From Pleurodeles waltl (Eukaryota > Chordata > Amphibia > Caudata > Salamandridae), in assembly GCF_031143425.1 (NCBI RefSeq), contig NC_090446.1, forward strand, positions 657,283,717-657,347,716: a stretch of 64,000 nt of DNA. The letters are read 5' to 3'. How positions within the stretch are numbered: position 1 is the first letter of the stretch; every line of letters begins with the position of its first letter. The notes under the pieces were generated by a model. That model was not told the DNA's origin and made no database searches. It was given only the letters and a program-made list of their open reading frames with translations. A program made the position numbers and the translations under genes. Of this stretch, positions 56,600 through 64,000 are shown in pieces.

Positions 56600-59560
56600 A
56601 CCTGGATTGTGCGGGGTGTAGGGGGATCTGCGCAAGCACAGGCACATATTGGCCTAGCTTGACAGGCACAACATCCACATAGCCCTAATACAAGAAACGC
56701 ACTTTGCTGCTTATGCAGGAGTGACATTTGCTGCTAGATGGGCCATCTGTAGACAGTACTCCACATATTCCTCATATGCTCGAGGGATGGCAATTATTGT
56801 CCTTAATGGGGTACCTTTCCAAATGCAGGGGTCAAGATACGATGAGCAGGGGAGCTACACCATAGTGTGGCATGGTATGCGATCTCACCTAGTGCTACTA
56901 GCCAACTGCTATGGCCCAAACACAAATTACCATGTCTTCTACGACAGGCTTTGGGCGCTGATAGTTGATGACAGCCCCAACCTCATAGTATGAAGAGGGG
57001 AATTCAATCTAGCCCTGTGTGCTGAAGTTGATAGGTTTGGGCCAGCTCAGCTCCAACACAGTATAGCAGCAAAGCAAATCGCTGACATTATGGAAGAAAA
57101 CCACCTGCTGGATGCGTGGAGGCAGTTGAATTCCGACCCCTGTGAAGGTACATACTATTCAAGTGTACCCAACAGCTGGTCCAGCATTGACTACTGGACG
57201 GTCTCGAGGGGGATAGGACCTTGGATCCCTAGGGTTCAACAGCTTGCCAGAACATACTCTGATCACTCACCCGTCCTACTAGTGCTGGATGTACCTACCA
57301 GTGCAGTGAATGTGCAAGAATGGAGATTAAACCCAGAAATAATACTAGTTGAGCCATTTGTACCCAATATTGGGATATTATGGGAAACCCTTAAGGTTAC
57401 TGTGAGAGGCATCTCCATGGTGAAAAGCTGTGAGGTGCGGTGCGCCCTTCACGCGGACCTCCAGAATCTGGAAGTCAAACTTAAATGCCTGGAGGCTCAA
57501 GGGGATGCTGCAGCAGATCCCGCGACATTGGCGGCCATTCAGGAGACTCTCTTGGAACATAAAAAGGTGGCAGAGAGAGAGCACCTCTATCAGGTAAATA
57601 CGCTAGGGCTCGCATGGGGAAGGAGAAAGGCCGGGACATGCACTGGCCTCCGTGATCCGTAGGAACCTCACAGATAATGATATCCTAGAACTCAAAAAGA
57701 CTCAACAAATATACGCTCAGCATTTGTAAAGTTCTACGCAGACCTTCATGGGTCACGTAGGAACCCACAACTTGACTTCACTGGGTGCTTCGATAACGTG
57801 GAACTGAGCTGGATTAGCAAGCACAACGCAAATTCCTAGCTGCAGACTTAACAACAGATGAAATTGGAGAGGCAAATGCACAGTTACCAACAGGGAAGAC
57901 TCCAGGGCCCGTCGGCCTCCCGGTGGAATATTTTAAAGCCTATGCAGCAGTACTAGCACCTGTTCTACACCAGATCTACAACGAACCCGAAAGAGGTGGG
58001 TGAGCTGTCCCCACCATGCAAGAGCCATCGATCCTAGCCCTGCTGAAACCTGGAAAACACCCTGATTCATGTGACTCATACAGCCCCCTCTCTTTCATAA
58101 ATTGTGACACTAAAATACTAGCGAAAATGATTGCCAACTAACTCTCCCTGCTCCTTCCATTCTTGGTCAGGCCAGACCAATCGGGATTTGTCCCAGGCAG
58201 GTCAACCTCATATAATTTAAGAACTCAGTTCGCAGTAATGCAGGATATAGACCCAGAGCTAGATGCTGTGGCTGTCTTCATGGATGCCACCGAAGCCTTT
58301 GATCCCTTGGAGTGGGATTTCTTGATGGTGGCACTGCACTGAATGGGGATAGCCATTGGATTCTTGGAGTGCATAGGCCTTCTATACACACACACCGCAT
58401 GGCAAGTGTGGGCATGAATGGCAGGATGTCGGACCCCATATGTATATCTAGGGGCATCAGACAGGGGTGTTTGCTATCGCCGGTTCTTTTTGCGCTGGCA
58501 GTGGAGCCCCTGGCAGCCAGTCTCTGGCAAATTCACAGAGGCTATGTGCTCCGTTAACCCTTGAGGCACCTAAAGGTGTCACTATATGTGGATGCTGTCA
58601 CCCTATATCTGAAGGAGCCCTAAGTCAGCCCTGGTGGGGTCCTGCGGGAGTTTGTTCAGTTTGGTACATTATCTGGTATACAAATAAATTGGGGGAATCT
58701 CAGATTTTTCTGTTGATGCACAATAAGCCACCCTTTACTCCAGACCACCCGCTGCAGTGGTGCTCTGCTGAAATCAATTTTTTGGGAGTGCCGATCACAT
58801 TGGACAAGGGGGAAACACTCAGGGCTAACTCTGGAGTGGCACTATCCACTATCAGTGATAGTATTACCAGATGAATATCCTTGCCTCTATCCTTGGCGGG
58901 CTGGACAGGCCTAATGAAAATGTTCATACTCCCCAAGCTCCTCTACCGCTCCTTAAACATACCATACAGACCCAAGCAAGCCTTTTTTCATGCAGTCCGA
59001 GCTCAGATGGTGAGGCTGGCATGGGTGGGTGGGCAGACCAGAATTGGATGGAATGTCCTTACCCTCCCCTTCATTCAGGGTGGCTTCGGAGTACCTGACT
59101 TTGGATGATACTACAACTGTGCACAAGCCCACTATGCCTTCCACTGGTTTAACCTTACCCCATACATGCCAAATTTGGGTAGCATGTTGTGCTCACATTG
59201 GTGAAGTTGCGTCCAGATGTAAACTTCACTTTATACACTATAAATACTTGCACAAAGCATGCTACACGCTGCACCGACTATACAGGTATGGGCTAAGGGA
59301 TAATGACAGATGTCACTGATGCAATGCAGGAGGGGCAGACGTTCTGCATTTGGCATGGGAGTGTAGTTACATAGAGAACTACTGGTGCAACATAGAAATG
59401 GCACAGAGGGATATAACAAATGCAATACTTTTGCTCACTCCCTTGCTTGCCTTACTGGGATACACACAGCAGGTAGAGCCCTGCTACAGGAAGTTCAGTG
59501 CGCTGGCACTGCTACTAGCCAAGTGAAGAATTGCATGTAGATGGAGAAGGGGCAGGCTCC
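56600..59560 (+). pseudogene. ORF2 remnant of plus-strand L1
   Basis: Endonuclease pieces lie at 56680-57660: ALIQETHF, CYGPNTNYHVFYDRL, a broken GGDFN box (RGEFNLAL after a stop at 56993), SSIDYWTVS and YSDHSPVLLVLD. Reverse transcriptase pieces follow: TPGPVGLPVEYFK (57900), SGFVPGRSTSYNLR (58186), VFMDATEAFDPLEW (58275), RQGCLLSPVLFALAVEPLA (58460). The catalytic box is changed to LYVDAVTLYL (about 58581). A zinc-knuckle remnant (CNAGGADVLHLAWEC) is near 59320. Numerous stops and shifts; long dead. Confidence 0.88.
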
Positions 59561-59700
59561 AAAATTTAAGGATTGGTTGTCTGACCTTGTCTACTGCAAT
59601 GACCAGCTGACACTATATGCTGACACTTTGTCCCGGAGCTCCAGGCCCGAGACATCTGTGACCCCTTGCGTGCACATCTGCTGTCTCACCTGAATTTACC

Positions 59701-60340
59701 CGGTCATCATGGCCCAGCTGGCCATTGAGCCAGGATGCTATTTTTGAGGAACAACCTTGTAGCAGGAAGATGATGAGTGAACAGAGAACTCTCAGGAAAG
59801 GTATGGTAGCTGGGCACTCTGATCACTGCCAGGACCTCTGAATCGAGAGCTGGATGCACACTTGTTGACCCCTCTTGCTGCAAAAGTGTGAACATGAATG
59901 GTGCAATTGCACGCTGTGACACATGATGAGCATACCGGGGTATGCCATGGCTGCATAGGGGAGGTGAATTAAGGAAATACATGCTGCATTCCTCAGTATT
60001 TAATGCTTAATATGCAACATTACAATGTGACCAACAGATCCGCTAATCATTTAAGTTGCTATTGTTGCCCTTCACTATCAGGCTTTGGCTGGTTGCACTC
60101 TTTGTTTCTTTTACTAAAAAATCAAAAAAATTCAAACAAAAAGTGACTGTAAAAATAATTAATGTAATCTATGTTATTGAAGTAGATCATGTTTACATTT
60201 CTGATGTTTTACTATACTTTCCTATAAGTATTTGCTTTTTCCAGGATGCTATGTTCATGTAGTTTGCAGTGCAGAATATTAGTCTTGTATTGTGTGTTGT
60301 ATGAGGGAAAGATTGCAAACAAGGTGGACGTTTCCCATGC
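59701..60340. other. No gene recognised; possible A-rich 3' tail of the L1
   Basis: AT-rich sequence with AAAAAATCAAAAAAATTCAAAC at about 60114, which could be the decayed poly(A) end of the plus-strand L1. No duplication of the 5' flank was found. Confidence 0.4.
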
Positions 60341-60366
60341 AAGCATAACCACACTTTACGGAACAA

Positions 60367-60450
60367 TGCATGGCTTTTTTTGTGCCTTAACCACTGCTGT
60401 GCTAAACTACACATAAGAGTGGTTATGGCACAGAAAAAGCCATGCGTTGT
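60367..60450. repeat. Inverted repeat beside the G-rich array
   Basis: AATGCATGGCTTTTTTTGTGCC...TAACCACT (60364-60394) is inverted as AGTGGTTATGGCACAG...AGCCATGCGTT (about 60418-60449), with about four mismatches over 31 bp and a 23-bp loop. It may be the end of a hairpin transposon or two abutting termini. Confidence 0.65.
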
Positions 60451-60459
60451 TTGGGAGAG

Positions 60460-61470
60460 GATGCAGGGGATGTGGTGAGGTAAGTGGGTCAGGGGTAGGG
60501 GGTGGATTAAGGGATTGGGGGTAGGTGGGGGTCAGGGTGAGCTATTTTCTTAAGGGGCATGGATTTTTTTTTTTATTTTAGGGCTTAGGTTTGGGGGTTG
60601 GGCTATTTTTCTTTTTTAGGGGTGGGAATGGGGGTTTAGTTTTTTTTTACTTAGGGTGGGGGCGGGGTAGCTTATTTTTAAAGGGGTTGGGGAGGTTTTA
60701 AGGAAGAGCGGGAGGAGAGATGAGAGGAGGAGGGAGGATCGGGAAAGGAAGGGGTGAGGTAAGTGGTGTTGGGGCAGGGTTGGTAGGTAGTCTTTATCTG
60801 TGGGGTGCATTTATGGCTTAGGGTGGGGGAGGGTGTAGTGGTAGTTTAGTTTTATGGGTAGGGGTAGCGGGGTCAGGGTAGGGTTTCTTTTAGGGCTCAA
60901 GGGGGTGGGGGTCAGGATAGTTTTTATTTTTAGAGCTTAGGGTGGAGGGGGATTGGAGTAATTTACTTATTAGGGAGGAAGGTTTTATTGCTCAGGGCAG
61001 GTGGGGGTAACAGAGTAGTTTAGTTTTTAGAGGAAGAGTTGGAGTAGTTTTTATTTTAGGGCTTAGGGTGGTTGGGGGGTCAGGGTAGTTTTTTTGGGCT
61101 CAAGGCGGGTGGGGGGTCAGGGTAGTTTAGTTTTTAGGGGCTAGGCGGGGGGCAGGATCGTTTTTTTAGGTTTTGTGGCGGGTGGGGTACTTTAACTTTT
61201 AGGGCGGGGAGGAGGAGTTGGAATAGTTTTTGTTTAGGGCTCAGGGTGGGTAGGGAGTCGGGGTAGTTTAGTTTTTGGGGGCTAGGCGGGGGGGCAGGAT
61301 CGTTTTTTTAGGTTTTGTGGCGGGTGAGGTACTTTACCTTTTATGGGCGGGGAGGAGGAGTTGGAATAATTTTTGTTTAGGGCTCAGGGTGGGTAGGGAG
61401 TCGGGGTAGTTTAGGTATTATGGGTGGGGGTTGTTTTCGGTTGCAGGACAGGTGGGGGGGTTTTATGACA
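60460..61470 (+). repeat. G/T-rich low-complexity tandem array
   Basis: About 1 kb almost free of C on the plus strand, made of variants of AGGGCTCAGGGTGGGTAGG, GTCAGGGTAGTTTAGTTTTT and GGGGCGGGGAGGAGGAG. A block of about 175 bp (TTTTTTAGGTTTTGTGGCGG ... GGAGTTGGAAT) is repeated near 61150 and 61303. Many runs of three or more G give quadruplex potential on the plus strand. No coding frame. Confidence 0.85.
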
Positions 61471-62141
61471 CAACCACACATGCTGTTTACAAGGCATACT
61501 TTTACAATGAAATTCATTGTAAAGGAATGTGTGCAAATGACAAGGTTGTGGTTCCGGCCACGTTGTTAAGGCATGCGTTATTCTGGCATGCGTGATTCTA
61601 TCATACAACTGTTATATGAAATGGGTAGTCAGTAGGTGTCGGTGAGAGCTCAAGCTCCGAGAGGGTGTTTATAATCGGCCACAGTTAAAGTTCTGGAATT
61701 CAGGCTGAAGGCACTGCACGGTTCTCACAGTGCATCAGTGTGTAGATTCATAACAGTGTTCGGAATGTGTGCTCATCTAATCCTTAGCTCCTCTACAGAG
61801 TGCACAGAACAATGGTGTTGTGCGACTTATAATTGTGAGTATATTTGACAATGTGTGAAGGAAATACAAATCTTTTGAAATAGTGGGCTGGTGAAAGCAA
61901 AAAAAAAGTATTGCGTTTACAGTTGAATGTGTATGGGAATTAGTAAAGGATATGCAAAAGAATACATGAAGAAGGAGAAAGTAAAAAAAGTTTGATGAAG
62001 AGGAATGAAATGAGGTGTGCAATATTCAGACAGAGGATTTTCAGAAATACGTAGGGAGAAAAAAGGTGTGTGTAAGTGTCTCACAGAGAGGCTGCAGAAA
62101 AAAAAGCGGTGCGAGCAGGAGTACAAGAGTGACTACTACAT
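61471..62141. other. No gene recognised
   Basis: Contains a short perfect hairpin TTTACAATGAA/TTCATTGTAAA (61501-61523) and otherwise nothing I can name. Short minus frames rich in Phe and Ser reflect A-rich plus-strand sequence. Confidence 0.5.
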
Positions 62142-62144
62142 AAT

Positions 62145-62334
62145 GGGGGTTATTCTAACTTTGGAGGAGGTGTTAATCCGTCCCAAAAGTGACGGAAAAG
62201 TGACGGATTTACCACCAGCCGTATTACGAGTCCATTATATCCTATGGAACTCGTAATACGGCTGGTGGTATATCCGTCACTTTACCGTCACTTCTGGGAC
62301 GGATTAACACTCCTCCAAAGTTAGAATAACCCCC
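62145..62334. mobile_element. Palindromic MITE, copy 3 (190 bp, AAT duplication)
   Basis: Arms GGGGGTTATTCTAACTTTGG and its exact inverse at the right end, flanked by AAT at 62142-62144 and 62335-62337. The body is almost identical to copy 2 at 21038, with a handful of differences such as CACTTCTGGG against CACTTTTGGG. The arms are complementary along nearly the full length, apart from an 11-base block present only in the left arm (CGGAAAAGTGA). Confidence 0.95.
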
Positions 62335-62337
62335 AAT

Positions 62338-63699
62338 ATGTCTGAAGTAATGACAAAAAGCTCAGAGAGGCACAAATACTATTTGGATGGCAAGTTTACA
62401 TGTTTCAGCCACAAACTCTATTAAATAGGCCACGCCTCTTTATAAGAATTAATCATGAGACTTTATTGGGTACATCCAGTTTAGCAAGCCGGCACCTTTT
62501 TCATTACACATATAGCACTGTTGTCAGATGTCAGAAGTGGTAGATATGAATAGAGATGAGAAGCACACTCCTAATTGCTTTAAACACTTTCAACATGCAA
62601 TATGTATATTATACAGGTTATAACTCTTGCTCCAAGTTTGACAATAAAAACTCTTCGTATTGCACTTTCAGTTCAGTCTTGCAAATTATAAAACTTAAGA
62701 CAGAAGGTGGTGCTATTCAGTGGTGTCCTCAGAATAATGAACAGAGCCCCAACCAACATTTTAACCTGTGTCCTGCCGCTGACAAGTTTGTTCAGGAGAT
62801 CCAATAAACTACTGAGTTATCGTACCACTTCATACAAAACAAGCTAGCTAGCACTTTTTTTAAATGGCCTGTTGTGCTGCATTGATATAAAGTCAAGGCA
62901 TAACATTTTGTCACAAGCATCACGGGATCCTTCTCATTAGGTTCTCAGCTAGATATTTATGACTATGAACTGCTATTCACATACCGTGGAAAACGTTTCG
63001 TCTCATTAGCGAATTTTTAGAATAAAGTGCGCCTTCAATCAAAGGCTCAGTAGATAATTACATTTTTTCTCATTATAAATTCTCTATCCATAAAATGGAT
63101 TTATTCCTTCGAAATAGTTCTCTCTAGTGCACTGAAAGATCCTATAGACTGATGTAGCTTAAGGAACAGGGAATATGCTTGTAAAAATGAAATAATTTAC
63201 CACCTCAAAAAATCTTTGTCACAGTGATATGGTTGTAAAAAATGAGTTGTTGATACCAATAGTCTTTTTTTCCTTCCCTCCTTTCCAAATGTGTACTGAA
63301 TGAGGGAATAACATTCTAGTAACATATAGCTGGAATTGCTGGTTCAGCATCTGGTCCAGGTGTATAACTATATTATTTTCATCTCTGATGTTAGAAACAC
63401 AGTTTGATTCCAAAGATTGTATTTACAATAGTGAATGGTATATTTTTTTGAGGTCTGTGTATATTGTTTTAAAGAACAGGCGTAGGTATAAGGAGGATGT
63501 TCCTTTAAATATGTGTTTTGCACTGCATCACTTGATGGCCAGTCGAAGGCTTTTTGCCGAAACGTGTAGGCCAGTTTGTTTGTAGCATCTCACACTTTGC
63601 ATTTTGATATTAATAATATATGAAAATAAATTCCTTTTATAAAAGCAAATAGGTCGTACTGGCTTGTTGATTGGGGCAGGCATTCTCTGGAAAGAAGAT
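62338..63699. other. No gene recognised; AT-rich
   Basis: No protein signature on either strand. A phrase reminiscent of a hammerhead ribozyme core near 63531-63575 is listed separately. Confidence 0.5.
63531..63575 (+). other. Possible decayed hammerhead-ribozyme-like sequence
   Basis: CTTGATGGCCAGTCGAAGGC, then TTTTTGCCGAAACGTGTAGG. TGATG, a short GGC/GCC stem closed by T5, and GAAAC appear in hammerhead order, as in amphibian Penelope-like elements. Seven bases interrupt the CUGAUGA box, so activity is not expected. Weak evidence only. Confidence 0.2.
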
Positions 63700-63722
63700 C
63701 ATATATATATATATATATATAC

Positions 63723-63781
<59 letters not shown>

Positions 63782-63787
63782 TAGAGA
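63700..63787 (+). repeat. TA/GA microsatellite
   Basis: (TA)n from about 63700 to 63762, interrupted once by CATT, followed by (GA)n to 63787. Confidence 0.97.
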
Positions 63788-64000
63788 GTTAGGACAGTGT
63801 TTCAATAGGGAAAGCATTTTTCGACTTGCCTATATCTTTGGCATCGTTTGATAAATCTTTACAACATTTTCCCCAAAAAAGTGTCCAGTAATTCTTGTTG
63901 TGCCGGTGATTCTTGTTGCGCATGGAAAGTTTCGAGGTGTTCCATCAATCAGGGGCTGAAAAAAATGGGGAGTCCAAATAAGTGCTTTTCCCATGGTAAT

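Larger units (their letters stand above)
49377..59700 (+). mobile_element. Decayed plus-strand L1/Tx1-type LINE split by a young LTR element
   Basis: A GC-rich block starting GGGGGGAGGGAGGGG at about 49377 looks like an L1 5' region. It is cut at 49964 by the LTR element and resumes at 55073 with further leader, then an ORF1 remnant and an ORF2 remnant. ORF2 can be followed to a C-terminal zinc-knuckle remnant near 59320-59390. The 3' end is not clear: A-rich stretches lie near 60110-60160 but no duplication pairs with the 5' flank. The join across the LTR element rests on content and orientation, not on a shared reading frame. Confidence 0.7.

Overview
The window looks like intergenic DNA from a very large, repeat-filled amphibian genome, most likely a newt such as Pleurodeles. 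This rests on the mix of vertebrate PIF/Harbinger, L1/Tx1-type LINE, Ty3/Gypsy and endogenous-retrovirus-like elements, on nested insertion, and on several repeats I recall from newt sequence. I see no host gene, tRNA, rRNA, CRISPR array or bacterial feature. All calls are hand readings of one sequence; no alignment or database search was run.

Layout. 1-7144: right-hand part of a PIF/Harbinger DNA transposon (left end outside the window) with three genes: a minus-strand SANT/Myb protein gene of at least three exons (2985 to beyond base 1), a plus-strand HARBI1-type transposase (3480-4484) and a second, different minus-strand SANT/Myb gene of two exons (6544-4993). It sits inside the gag of a decayed Ty3/Gypsy element (7145 to about 13480), which is also split by a 3.95-kb element flanked by TTAA (8028-11979). 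13500-18560: no recognisable gene. 18561-26094: full-length L1-type LINE on the minus strand, bounded by 17-bp target-site duplications and carrying two palindromic MITEs. 27280-27854: Harbinger-like MITE. 28408-31391: solo LTR of about 3 kb. 31400-33430: decayed minus-strand L1. 33692-45381: full-length but broken Ty3/Gypsy element with both LTRs and a CTGAT duplication. Nested in it are a promoter/101-bp-array/poly(A) unit, a second 3-kb solo LTR and two Harbinger-like MITEs. 49377 to about 59700: decayed plus-strand L1 split by a very young LTR element (49965-55067) whose two 1361-bp LTRs differ at about five positions. That element encodes one 555-residue protein ending in a dUTPase-like segment. 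60300-61470: G/T-rich low-complexity array. 62145-62334: third palindromic MITE. 63700-63787: TA/GA microsatellite.

How the parts relate. The Harbinger element supplies transposase and two SANT/Myb proteins, the partner class needed by known Harbinger transposases. Its right terminus has the same GGTCATTCTGACC core as the three 575-629 bp MITEs in the window, so it or a relative is a plausible source of their transposition. The young LTR element has no protease, polymerase or integrase and must have been mobilised in trans. The nesting gives relative ages: Gypsy and L1 hosts are oldest, then the MITEs, solo LTRs and Harbinger element, with the 49965-55067 element among the youngest.
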